Assembly (NCBI GenBank): GCA_963728985.1
Contig: CAVSME010000002.1
Span: 248,001 to 312,000, forward strand
DNA from: DASXAI01 sp963728985
GTDB taxonomy: Bacteria > Actinomycetota > Acidimicrobiia > Acidimicrobiales > Ilumatobacteraceae
Reading direction: 5' to 3'
Length of the DNA: 64,000 bases
Shown here: piece by piece, positions 7,134 to 15,067 of the stretch
Layout of the letters: every line of letters begins with the position of its first letter
Position numbering within the stretch: position 1 is the stretch's first letter
The notes under the pieces: generated by a model
Seen by the model: only the letters and a program-made list of their open reading frames with translations
What the model was told of the DNA's origin: nothing
Databases searched by the model: none
Made by a program: the position numbers and the translations under genes

Positions 7134-7809
7134 ATGCCTCGTTCTCCGCGTTCTCGCACCTGGTGGACCGCTGCCACCATCGCGCTCGCCGCCGGATTGA
7201 TCAGCTCGGCGTGCTCCTCGTCGGGCGACCCGGCCGCGGCGCAGCCCGGACCGGAGCCGACGACGACGTCGACCAGCACGCCCTCAGCCGGCGGGGCCAT
7301 TGCGGGCGAGCTGGCCAAAGGCCCGGGCGGCGACGGCTCGCTATGCGACCGACCTCGACGCCGCCAAGGCGGATGGTTACCGCATCATCACGCCGATGAT
7401 GGAGAACATGGGGTACCACTTCCTCAACCCGGCAGTGCAGGGCTTCGACGTCGAGAAGCCCGACATCCTCGTGTACGACCACACCGGTGACGCGTGGCAA
7501 CTCGCCGCCCTCGAGTGGGTGTTCTCTGAGCAGCCCGCCACACCACCGCTCGAAGGCGCCTCCTACGGGTCGTTCCCGGCCGCGTGCCACTACGACGACG
7601 GCACTTTGGTGGAGGCCGATGCTCAGGCCAGCTGTGCACCGACCAGTCCCAGCACGGGCTCGGCGTTCGTCTTCTGGCACCCGCCGCTCGTGACGATGCA
7701 CGTCTGGATCTGGTACCCGAACCCCGACGGGCTCTTCGCCTCGATGAACCCCCTCATCGCACCGTTCAACGACCCGGTGACCCCGACCCACATCGGCCAC
7801 GCCGTCTAG
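7134..7809 (+). pseudogene. Secreted lipoprotein of unknown function, single frameshift
   Basis: Starts at ATG 7134 with a strong AAGGAGGA ribosome site. The N-terminus has a signal peptide and lipobox (AGLISSAC), followed by a Ser/Thr/Pro linker. At about 7312-7325 (GCCAAAGGCCCGGG) the frame shifts by one base. In the next frame the protein continues ARAATARYATDLDAAKADGY, MMENMGYHFLNPAV, DILVYDHTGDAWQLAALEWVF and ends at 7809. The second half looks like a well-conserved extracellular protein of actinobacteria and proteobacteria with HTH-free beta-rich sequence; I know no function. Without the indel the product would be about 224 residues. The sharp junction inside an A/G/C run makes a sequencing error as likely as real inactivation. 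Confidence 0.65.
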
Positions 7810-7874
7810 GCGGCATCACGGTGTCGGGACATGGGTCGGGCTCCGACGACGAAAACCCGCAGTAGGCTGCGGCG

Positions 7875-9047
7875 ATGGCGACCGTCACGCTCGACGCGGT
7901 CAGCAAGACCTACGACAACGGGTTCCAGGCCATCTATGACCTGAATCTCGACGTCGCCGACAGCGAGTTCCTCGTGCTGGTCGGACCGTCCGGCTGCGGG
8001 AAGTCGACCGCCCTGCGCATGGTGGCCGGTCTGGAGTCGATCACCAGCGGCGAGCTGCGGATCGGCGACAGGGTCGTCAACGAGGTCGAGCCGAAGGATC
8101 GGGACATCGCCATGGTGTTCCAGAACTATGCGCTGTATCCCCACATGACGGTCTACGACAACATCGGCTTCGCCCTCAAGCTGGCCCGCGTTCCCAGACC
8201 GGAGATCGACAGCCGGGTGCGCAAGGCAGCGGCGATCCTCGAGCTCGAGCCATACCTCTCGCGGAAGCCCGGGCAGCTCTCGGGTGGCCAGCGCCAGCGG
8301 GTGGCGATGGGCCGGGCCATCGTGCGCCAGCCGGCTGCGTTCCTCATGGACGAGCCATTGTCCAACCTCGACGCGAAGCTGCGCGTCCAGATGCGGGCCG
8401 AGATCGCCCGCCTCCAACGTGACCTCGCGGTGACCACGATCTACGTCACGCACGACCAGGTCGAGGCCATGACCATGGGAGACCGGGTCGCCGTGCTCAA
8501 GGACGGCCACCTCCAGCAGGTTGGTGCGCCGCAGCACTTGTACGACGAACCGACCAACGTGTTCGTCGCCGCCTTCATCGGGTCACCATCGATGAACCTG
8601 TACGACGGCGTCGTGACGCTCGACGGTGACAAGAGCGTGCAGATCGGGTCCCAGCGGGTGGCGCTCGCTCCCGAGACGTTGGAGAAGCACCCGGGCCTGC
8701 AGCCGTACGACGGTCAGCGTGTCGTGGTCGGCATCCGCCCCGAGGACTTCGAGGACGCCGCCATCGTCACCGATGCTCCGCCCGATCGCCGCTTGAAGGG
8801 CACGGTGCGCCTCGTCGAGGCGCTCGGGTCCGAGCTGATGGTCCACATCGAGATCGACGACGCCAAGCGGGTCAACTCCGGTGACCCGGACGCGCCCCAG
8901 GAGCTCGTCGGTGAGAGCATCGCCAACGCCGTGGCTCGGTTCAGCCCACGGTCACGCGTCCGTGTCGACGATCAGATCGAGATGAGCGTGGCCAGCGAGA
9001 GCCTCCACTTCTTCGACGCCACGACGCACAACGCCATCCGGGGCTAG
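7875..9047 (+). CDS. Sugar ABC transporter ATP-binding protein (MalK/UgpC/MsmK type)
   Basis: 390 residues. Walker A GPSGCGKST, signature LSGGQRQRVAMGRA, Walker B AFLMDEPLSNLDAKLR and the switch His in YVTHDQVEAM are intact. After residue ~240 a regulatory/OB domain follows (VVVGIRPEDFED), the mark of carbohydrate importers whose single ATPase often serves several permeases. It is encoded convergently to the permease genes at 9158-12263 and probably energises them. A -10-like TAGGCT lies 6 nt before the ATG, so the mRNA may be leaderless. The insertion KRVNSGDPDAPQELVGES in the OB domain is longer than in E. coli MalK but occurs in actinobacterial relatives. Confidence 0.95.
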   Translation: MATVTLDAVSKTYDNGFQAIYDLNLDVADSEFLVLVGPSGCGKSTALRMVAGLESITSGELRIGDRVVNEVEPKDRDIAMVFQNYALYPHMTVYDNIGFALKLARVPRPEIDSRVRKAAAILELEPYLSRKPGQLSGGQRQRVAMGRAIVRQPAAFLMDEPLSNLDAKLRVQMRAEIARLQRDLAVTTIYVTHDQVEAMTMGDRVAVLKDGHLQQVGAPQHLYDEPTNVFVAAFIGSPSMNLYDGVVTLDGDKSVQIGSQRVALAPETLEKHPGLQPYDGQRVVVGIRPEDFEDAAIVTDAPPDRRLKGTVRLVEALGSELMVHIEIDDAKRVNSGDPDAPQELVGESIANAVARFSPRSRVRVDDQIEMSVASESLHFFDATTHNAIRG

Positions 9048-9050
9048 TGC

Positions 9051-9143
9051 CCTGACCGGCAACGTTCGGCCCCGTTGCGCCGGCCAGTGCCGGCCCTGGC
9101 GGCGTTGCTCCTCGTCGCGCCTTGCCAGCACCCGACCCTGGCA
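9051..9143. terminator. GC-rich hairpins between convergent genes
   Basis: Between the ATPase stop and the permease stop are imperfect dyads: CTGACCGGCAACG pairs with CGTTGCGCCGGCCAG, and TGCCAG (9123-9128) pairs with CTGGCA (9138-9143). There is no long T-run. The position between two convergent genes fits termination in both directions, but strength cannot be judged. Confidence 0.4.
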
Positions 9144-9157
9144 CGGCGGACCGGGCC

Positions 9158-10111
9158 TCAGCCCTTGACCGACCCGGCGAGGATGCCGCGGACGAAGAAG
9201 CGCTGGAGGAGGAAGAACACGGCCAACGGAACCGCGGCCTGAAGGAAGGCGCCGGCGGTCAGCAGGTGCTCGGACTGTCCGAACTGTCCGGTCTGGGCGG
9301 CAATGACGACCGTCGACGGTGCCGCCGCCTGGTTGGCCCCGATCATCGTCACCGCAATCAGGTAGTCGTTCCAGGTCCACAGGAACTGGAAGATGGCGAA
9401 CGCCGCGAGGACAGGCACCGAGAGTGGAAGCACGAGGCGCCAGAAGATCCGGAAGTGGTTGGCTCCGTCGATGCGCGCCGACTCGAAGATGTCCTTGGGC
9501 AGCGCGGACATGTAGTTGTGCAACAGGAAGATGGCGAACGGCATCGCGAACGCGGTGTGCGTGAGCCAGATCGAGGTGGTCGTACCGGCGATGCCGAGCT
9601 CCGGGAAGATCGTGACCGTCTTGTCGAGCCACGGGATCGTCCAGTGAGCGCCGTTGACGTACATCAGGAGCAGCGGGATCAGCGCGACCTGCAGCGGGAC
9701 GGCGAGCAGGGCGACGGTACCGAGGAAGAGCCCCTCGCGGTGCTTGAAGTCGATCCACGCGAACGCGTACGCGGCGAACGCGGCGAAGGCGATCGGGATG
9801 ATCGTCGACGGGAGGGCGATGGCGAAGGAGTTCGTCAACCCCTGCTTCATGCCGCCCGCGGCCGTCGTGCCGAGGACCTGGCGGTAGTTCTCGAGGGTGA
9901 GGTCGCCGACGTCGCCGAGCACCGTCCACCATCCACTCGTTCGCTGCTGGTCCCGAGTGCGGAAGGAGTTGATCATCAGACCGATGGTGGGGATGCTCCA
10001 GACCAGCACGAGGAGCCACAACACCCAGGTCGGGATCGAGCGGACGAAGCGATAGAGCCCTCCCGCCGCTCCCTTGTTGCGTTGGTCGGGGTTGACGACG
10101 CCGTAGCTCAT
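9158..10111 (-). CDS. Carbohydrate ABC transporter permease (MalG type)
   Basis: 317 residues with six predicted membrane helices. The EAA loop appears as KDIFESARIDGANHFRIFWRLVLPL, where EAxxxDGA...I.LP contacts the ATPase. The C-terminus ends FFVRGILAGSVKG, the usual tail of MalG/LacG-like permeases (QRYFVRGLTAGAVKG). It starts 1 bp after the stop of the upstream permease gene, so the two are one transcription unit. Together with the 716-residue partner it forms the membrane channel of the sugar importer. Confidence 0.95.
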   Translation of the reverse strand: MSYGVVNPDQRNKGAAGGLYRFVRSIPTWVLWLLVLVWSIPTIGLMINSFRTRDQQRTSGWWTVLGDVGDLTLENYRQVLGTTAAGGMKQGLTNSFAIALPSTIIPIAFAAFAAYAFAWIDFKHREGLFLGTVALLAVPLQVALIPLLLMYVNGAHWTIPWLDKTVTIFPELGIAGTTTSIWLTHTAFAMPFAIFLLHNYMSALPKDIFESARIDGANHFRIFWRLVLPLSVPVLAAFAIFQFLWTWNDYLIAVTMIGANQAAAPSTVVIAAQTGQFGQSEHLLTAGAFLQAAVPLAVFFLLQRFFVRGILAGSVKG

Positions 10112-10112
10112 C

Positions 10113-12263
10113 TCACGCCACCCGCTCCCGCTGCATCCGGCGGAGGTTGATCCACATGATCGGGATCACCGACACGAACAGGACGACGGCGAGCGCGGAC
10201 CCGAGGCCGAGGTTGCTCTGGCCGAACGCGCTGATCCACATCTGATTGGCGATCACCTGCGTGCCGAAGTTGCCGTTGGTCATGGCGTAGACGATGTCGA
10301 AGACCTTCATCACCGTGACGAACAAGGCGGTGACCACGACGCCGACGGTGGGTCCGATCTGCGGCAACGTGATCTTCCAGAACACCTGCGAGTCGGTCGC
10401 CCCGTCGACCCTGGCCGCCTCGGTCAGTTCGGTCGGCACGCCCTTGATCGCGGCCGACAGGATCACCATGGCGAAACCGGTCTGAACCCAGATCAGCACC
10501 ACCATCAACCACATGTTGTTGAACGGCCCCTCCTGGATGAACAGCACCGGCTTCGGTTTGACGACCCCGTTGGTCGTGACGTAGCCGCCGAGGCCGGGCC
10601 CGATGATGCGGTAGATCAGGTAGGCGTCGAGGATCAGGAACCCGGCGGCGAAGCCGGCCATCGTGCCGGACTTGATGCCGAGGCCCTGCTTGATGAAGAA
10701 CAAGAAGACGAGCGCAAGAGCGAAGAGGACGACGAGCCAGACCGTCTTCCCGGTCGTCGACGTGGTGCTCTCGCCGATCCCCACCCAGATCGCGTTCAAC
10801 ACGCCGGTCTGGTTCTGCGACGGATCGCGGGCCTGGTACATGAAGCGCCAGATGATCCCGGCGCCGATGAACGAGATCGCCATGGGGAGGAAGATCAACG
10901 ACTTGGCGGTGTTCTCGGCCCGCGCCCGGTCAGCGAGCACGGCGACGGCGAGGCCGAGGACCGTCGCCAACGTCGTGACGACGATGACCCACCACACGTT
11001 GTTGAAGATCGTGCCCCGGATCGAGGCGAGGATGGCGCACGACAGGACGAAGAGTCCGGCCAGGATCGGACCGACCGAGCTGGGACCCCGCTCGAACGGC
11101 TGGCTCGTTCGCCGCCCGGCGAACACACCGACGAGGATGCCGAGGGCCATCAACGCGAGGGCGATGTAGAAGAGGCGGCTCGTGAAGATGTCCTGCCAGT
11201 TGTCGAAGTTCACCGAGTTCTTGCTGGTGAAGATCAGGTTGTAGTTGTCCCAGCCGACCGACTTCGTGCCGTTGCGGTTGTGGAACGAGAGGTAGACCGT
11301 GCGGACCAGCGGTCCCAGCAACCCGAAGCCGATGAACACGAGGGCCGGCGTGACGAAGATCCACGACCGGGAGCGCTGATCGATGCGCCGTCGCTTCCGG
11401 GCGTCGGGCGGCGTGGCCAGCCCGAAGCGGACGCCGAAGATCATGGCGGGCACGACGGTGGCGACGATGACTTCACCGAAGCTGCCCCCGCCGATGTCCG
11501 CACCGCCCCATGCGCCGATGAGCCAGCCGAGGGAGATCCCGGTGACGGCCGAAGCCGGGGCCGCGGCGCGCCCGTAGCGCCAGAGGCCGAGCAGCCCGAA
11601 CACCACGGCGCCGCCACCGGCGCAGACGAGGAGCGTGCCCCAGTCGAGCGCCGGCCAGACCGAATCGTCGAGGGCGAGGGCGGCAAGAAGTCCGAAACCG
11701 GTGAACCCCACCACGGCCAGGGGGAACCGCGCGAGCCGCTGCTGCGGCGCGCTGAGCAGGAACATCACCACTCCGAGGGCGGCACCGGCGATCAGCCCCC
11801 ACAGCAGCGAGTTGATGTCGAGTGGCCGCGTGCTCCATCCGGTGATCGTGTCGAACACGCCTGAGCCGAAGGGCCGCACCGGGTGATCAACGAGGGTCTT
11901 GAGCGAGCCGTTCGACCCGGCGACGAAGAAGGCGACGAAGCCGAGCACCGCACCGACGATGATGTTGAAGCGGGTCCAGCGGTCGTAGGCCTGGTCGAAC
12001 AGGAGGTTGGCACCGACCCATACCGCCACTGTCAGCGCGACAACGAGACCAACCTTGAGCGACGTCTCGGCGATGTTGCGGGGGCCGACGTAATACAGCA
12101 GGAACGCCGCCAGCGCGACGAACACGAGCCACCGCAGCACGCTGCCCGACGTGAAGAGCGGCGAGCGTGGTTCCTCACGGATCGGTCCGGACGGGGGCGC
12201 GATGCCGGCCTCCCGCCCCATCTCATCGACGACGTCCGTCTCCTCCCCGACGGCCATGCGCAT
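10113..12263 (-). CDS. Carbohydrate ABC transporter permease (MalF type) with long membrane N-terminus
   Basis: 716 residues, more than twice the usual ~300 for MalF-type permeases. The permease proper occupies about residues 300-716: RSRSWIFVTPALVFIGFGLLGPL, a large periplasmic-side segment, and the EAA loop PTELTEAARVDGATDSQVFWKITLPQI near the C-terminus. The first ~290 residues contain around seven extra hydrophobic segments (WLVFVALAAFLLYYVG, VLGFVAFFVAGSNG and others) with no known domain. Such extended forms occur in actinobacteria. Start at ATG 12263; ATG 12257 (MAVGEE) behind the G-rich stretch is an equal candidate. It is transcribed after the binding-protein gene, from which it is separated by a strong hairpin. 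Confidence 0.92.
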   Translation of the reverse strand: MRMAVGEETDVVDEMGREAGIAPPSGPIREEPRSPLFTSGSVLRWLVFVALAAFLLYYVGPRNIAETSLKVGLVVALTVAVWVGANLLFDQAYDRWTRFNIIVGAVLGFVAFFVAGSNGSLKTLVDHPVRPFGSGVFDTITGWSTRPLDINSLLWGLIAGAALGVVMFLLSAPQQRLARFPLAVVGFTGFGLLAALALDDSVWPALDWGTLLVCAGGGAVVFGLLGLWRYGRAAAPASAVTGISLGWLIGAWGGADIGGGSFGEVIVATVVPAMIFGVRFGLATPPDARKRRRIDQRSRSWIFVTPALVFIGFGLLGPLVRTVYLSFHNRNGTKSVGWDNYNLIFTSKNSVNFDNWQDIFTSRLFYIALALMALGILVGVFAGRRTSQPFERGPSSVGPILAGLFVLSCAILASIRGTIFNNVWWVIVVTTLATVLGLAVAVLADRARAENTAKSLIFLPMAISFIGAGIIWRFMYQARDPSQNQTGVLNAIWVGIGESTTSTTGKTVWLVVLFALALVFLFFIKQGLGIKSGTMAGFAAGFLILDAYLIYRIIGPGLGGYVTTNGVVKPKPVLFIQEGPFNNMWLMVVLIWVQTGFAMVILSAAIKGVPTELTEAARVDGATDSQVFWKITLPQIGPTVGVVVTALFVTVMKVFDIVYAMTNGNFGTQVIANQMWISAFGQSNLGLGSALAVVLFVSVIPIMWINLRRMQRERVA

Positions 12264-12305
12264 CCCCCCGGTCGAGTGCTCGAGGACCTTACGCCACCAC
12301 CAGCA

Positions 12306-12336
12306 GTGCCGGTGGCCCTGCAGGGGCCACCGGCAC
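12306..12336 (-). terminator. Intercistronic 13-bp hairpin between binding protein and permease
   Basis: A perfect inverted repeat, GTGCCGGTGGCCC, 5-nt loop TGCAG, GGGCCACCGGCAC, lies in the 109-bp gap behind the binding-protein gene. No U-run follows. In sugar ABC operons such a structure typically stabilises the upstream mRNA end or partly terminates, giving more binding protein than permease. Confidence 0.75.
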
Positions 12337-12372
12337 GATCAGCAAGTCTGCTCGAGGCAGTGCCTCAATCAA

Positions 12373-13839
12373 TCAGCTGCTGGGCCACGAGGCCTGGATG
12401 GCGGAGGCCGCCGCCTTGGCGTCCTCGTCGCCGTTGACGAACGACGTCCCGTCCGTCCAGAACGTGCCCGACCCGACTTCGGCAGGCATCTGGTCCGAGG
12501 CGTCGAACGCCGCCGGGCTGGCCGTCTGGAGCTCCTTGATGAAGCTCTGCTCGAGCGGCGCCCACTTCGTCGTGTCGGCCTTCGTGTTCCCGGTCAGGAA
12601 TCCCGAGAGGCCGCCGCCCACGCGCTTGCTCTGCGCCGCCTGGCGGGCGTTGGCGAACTCGGCCGACCCGAGGTACTCCATCACCTTCCACACCTCGGGA
12701 GCGTCGCGGAACGCGCCGGCACTGATGCCGCCGACCAGCACGGGGTGGCCGCTGTCGGCCGGGAAGTAGAAGGTGCTGACCTGACCGGGGCCGTCACCGA
12801 ACTCCGTGCCCTTGGGGAAGAAGGCGCTGAAGAAGCTCGCCTGGCGGTGCATCATGCACTTGCCCTCGACGAGCGACGGCCCGTTGTCGCCGAACGCCGT
12901 GGCGGCGATCGAGCCACCCGAGGAGAACACCGCGCCGCTCTTCTTCCAGTAACCGTCAGGTCCGGCGACCTCGTTGAACGTGTCGACGATCGGCTGGTCG
13001 TCGAACGGAACCTTGTGCTCGACCCACTGGTTGTAGTAGTCGATGCCCTTCTGGCGAAGGACCAGTTCCTCGACCCAGTCGGTGAACGGCCAGCCGGTGG
13101 CCGAACCGGACTCGATGCCGACGCACAGCGGGGTGTCGCCGTTGGCGATCATCTTGTCCACCAAGGTGTTGAACTCGGTGAGCGTCTTGGGGACTTCGTA
13201 GCCCTTCGCCTTCCAGACGCTCGGGACGTACCACACGAGCGACTTGAGGTCGGACTTGAACGGGACGCCGTACTGGGTGCCGTCGACGTTCGAGAAGGCC
13301 ATGTAGCTGTCGGCCCAGCCCTGCTTGACGGCGGAGACGACGTTGTCGGGGACCTTCTGCAGGTTGCCGTCCTGGGCGAACTGCTTCAGCTTGCCCGGCT
13401 GCGGGAAGGCACCGATGTCCGGCGGGTTGTTGGCGAGCACCTGAGCATTGATCTGCTGCTCGAAGTCACGCCGCCCGACGTAGGTGATGTTGATCCCGTT
13501 GGCCGTGCCGAACGCGGTCAGGGCGTCCTGCATGGCGCCGGCCTCGTTCTCGGAGTCCTCGACGCCGAACACGGTCACGCTCCCGGCGCTGCCCTTGCCC
13601 GGCGTCGGCGGGAGCGTCGTCGTCGCGCCCGTCGCCGCTGCTGTAGTCGTCGTACTGCCTGCTGTCGTCGTGCTGCCCGACGCCGCGGTGGTTGCCGCCG
13701 CGGTCGTCGCCGCCGCAGTCGTACCCGGCGCCGCCGTTGTCGCCGTCGCCCCCCCGCCGCTGTTGTCCGAGCCGCATGCTGCCGCGAGGAAGACCGTAGC
13801 CATCGGTATCGCGGCCAGCTTGAGCCAGCCAGTCCTCAT
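12373..13839 (-). CDS. Sugar ABC transporter substrate-binding lipoprotein
   Basis: 488 residues. A signal peptide ends in the lipobox FLAAACGSD, with lipidated Cys22, then about 55 residues of Thr/Ala/Ser/Gly linker. The mature fold begins GSVTVFGVEDSENEAGAM and shows the cluster B (family 1) binding-protein pattern: DALTAFGTANGINITYVG, VLANNPPDIGAFPQPGKL, VPFKSDLKSLVWYVPSVWK, YWKKSGAVFSSGG. This group binds oligosaccharides or alpha/beta-glucosides outside the membrane. It is the first gene after the LacI-operator promoter at 13885-13913. The neighbouring GH3 enzyme suggests a beta-glucoside or cello-oligosaccharide ligand. Confidence 0.93.
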   Translation of the reverse strand: MRTGWLKLAAIPMATVFLAAACGSDNSGGGATATTAAPGTTAAATTAAATTAASGSTTTAGSTTTTAAATGATTTLPPTPGKGSAGSVTVFGVEDSENEAGAMQDALTAFGTANGINITYVGRRDFEQQINAQVLANNPPDIGAFPQPGKLKQFAQDGNLQKVPDNVVSAVKQGWADSYMAFSNVDGTQYGVPFKSDLKSLVWYVPSVWKAKGYEVPKTLTEFNTLVDKMIANGDTPLCVGIESGSATGWPFTDWVEELVLRQKGIDYYNQWVEHKVPFDDQPIVDTFNEVAGPDGYWKKSGAVFSSGGSIAATAFGDNGPSLVEGKCMMHRQASFFSAFFPKGTEFGDGPGQVSTFYFPADSGHPVLVGGISAGAFRDAPEVWKVMEYLGSAEFANARQAAQSKRVGGGLSGFLTGNTKADTTKWAPLEQSFIKELQTASPAAFDASDQMPAEVGSGTFWTDGTSFVNGDEDAKAAASAIQASWPSS

Positions 13840-13884
13840 CGAGGTTCCCCCCTCATTCGTGTCGCCGGGCGAGTGCCCGGCTCA

Positions 13885-13913
13885 GTTGTAAACGCTTTCA
13901 TATCGGTCGTCAA
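13885..13913 (-). promoter_or_regulatory. Promoter with LacI-family operator for the importer operon
   Basis: On the minus strand -35 TTGACG (13913-13908), a 17-bp spacer and -10 TACAAC (13890-13885) precede the binding-protein gene. The 14-bp operator TGAAAGCGTTTACA (13900-13887) fills the spacer and overlaps the -10. It matches the LacI/CcpA-type consensus with a central CG. A GCCGGGC-GAGT-GCCCGGC hairpin (13864-13881) would form at the start of the mRNA leader. Confidence 0.75.
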
Positions 13914-13923
13914 CGGTCAAGGG

Positions 13924-14967
13924 TCATCGTCCAGGTGCCGGCCCGGTGCTGCCGCGTGCCTTGAGCGTGACGTCGCGGATCTCGTGCATCGGTGCCGACG
14001 AGGGATCATGGACGTGTTCGAGCAGGAGCTTGGTGACCGTCTCGCCGAGACCCATCACGGGTTGGGCCACGGTCGTCAGGTCGAGCGCCCACGCCACGTC
14101 GTGGTCGTCGAAGCCGGCCACGGACAGGTCGTCGGGCACGCGCATGCCGCGCTCGCGCGCCGCCCGGATGGCGCCGATCGCCATCTCGTCGGAGAACGCG
14201 AACACGGCCGTCGGTGGATCCCGGTGCTCGAGCATGCGGCTCATCGCCCGATAGCCACCGGTCACCGTGAACCCGGCGGTCTGCACCTGGTGCGGTCGTG
14301 GGCCGATGCCGGCTGCGTTCAGGACGGCGAGCGCGCCACGCATGCGCAGGTCAGGGACGTCCAGGTGGATCGGCCGGTCGGGTTGACCGCCGATCAGGCC
14401 GATGCGTCGGTGCCCGAGGTCGATCAGATGATCCATCACCAGCTTGGCGGCGGCGGCGTTGTCGATCATCACCGACGAGTAGTGGTCCGTGCGCTCGCCG
14501 ATCGTCACCATCACCGTCCCTGACGAGACGAGGCCGTCGAGCAGGTCGGGCGGGACCACGAGGTCGGCGATGATCAGGCCGTCCGTGCGCTTGCGGTACG
14601 GCGCCGCCTCCGACAGGAATCGACGCAAGGCCGCCTCGCCGTCCACCTCGTAGACGATGAGGTCGTAGCTCCGCTCCCTCAGCGCCGATTCGACCCCGGC
14701 GACGATCTTCCCGAAGAACCATCGATCCAGCAGCGGCACCGCCATGCCGACGGTGTTGGTTCGGCCGGCGGCGAGGCGCGAGGCATGGGGGTCGGGCCGG
14801 TAGCGCAGCCGGGAGGCGGCCTCGGCGACGCGCTCCCTGGTCGCCGGGGCGACGTTCGGGAGCCCGCGCAGGGCCCGGCTGACGGTCGCCACCGAGACGC
14901 CGGCCGCCGAGGCCACGTCTTCGATGGTCGCGTCCGCGCTGGCGCCCTGCCCTCGATGCCGGGCCAT
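13924..14967 (-). CDS. LacI-family transcriptional regulator
   Basis: 347 residues from ATG 14967. I chose this start because GGAGGGG lies 5-6 nt upstream, whereas the longer start at 15018 would begin 3 bp from the operator. The N-terminal ATIEDVASAAGVSVATVSRALRG is the LacI helix-turn-helix with hinge helix RPDPHASRLAAGRTNTVG. The rest is the periplasmic-binding-like effector domain (GLIIADLVVPPDLLDGL, HRRIGLIGGQ, AVFAFSDEMAIGAI, VAGFDDHDVAWALDLTTV). It lies between the importer operon and the GH3 gene. It probably represses both through the operators at 13887-13900 and 15021-15034 until the sugar binds. Confidence 0.95.
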   Translation of the reverse strand: MARHRGQGASADATIEDVASAAGVSVATVSRALRGLPNVAPATRERVAEAASRLRYRPDPHASRLAAGRTNTVGMAVPLLDRWFFGKIVAGVESALRERSYDLIVYEVDGEAALRRFLSEAAPYRKRTDGLIIADLVVPPDLLDGLVSSGTVMVTIGERTDHYSSVMIDNAAAAKLVMDHLIDLGHRRIGLIGGQPDRPIHLDVPDLRMRGALAVLNAAGIGPRPHQVQTAGFTVTGGYRAMSRMLEHRDPPTAVFAFSDEMAIGAIRAARERGMRVPDDLSVAGFDDHDVAWALDLTTVAQPVMGLGETVTKLLLEHVHDPSSAPMHEIRDVTLKARGSTGPAPGR

Positions 14968-15020
14968 CCCGTCCCCTCCGTTCTCGGCTGTCTGTCGACT
15001 GCGCCCGAACCGTGTCATGA

Positions 15021-15034
15021 TGAAAGCGCTTACA
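15021..15034 (+). promoter_or_regulatory. LacI-family operator upstream of the GH3 gene
   Basis: TGAAAGCGCTTACA is a near-perfect palindrome of the LacI-family type. It sits 33 bp before the GH3 ATG and 53 bp before the chosen lacI-type start, so it can control both divergent genes. It differs from the operator at 13887-13900 at one position. Confidence 0.8.
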
Positions 15035-15067
15035 GGTGGTGGACGTCAACCCTGGCCAGGAGAAACG

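Noticed and set aside
12151..14523. A 790-codon open frame on the plus strand opposite the permease, binding-protein and LacI genes.
   Set aside because: Antisense shadow typical of GC-rich DNA: Arg/Gly/Val/Ala-rich, no domain, and it covers three clear genes on the other strand.
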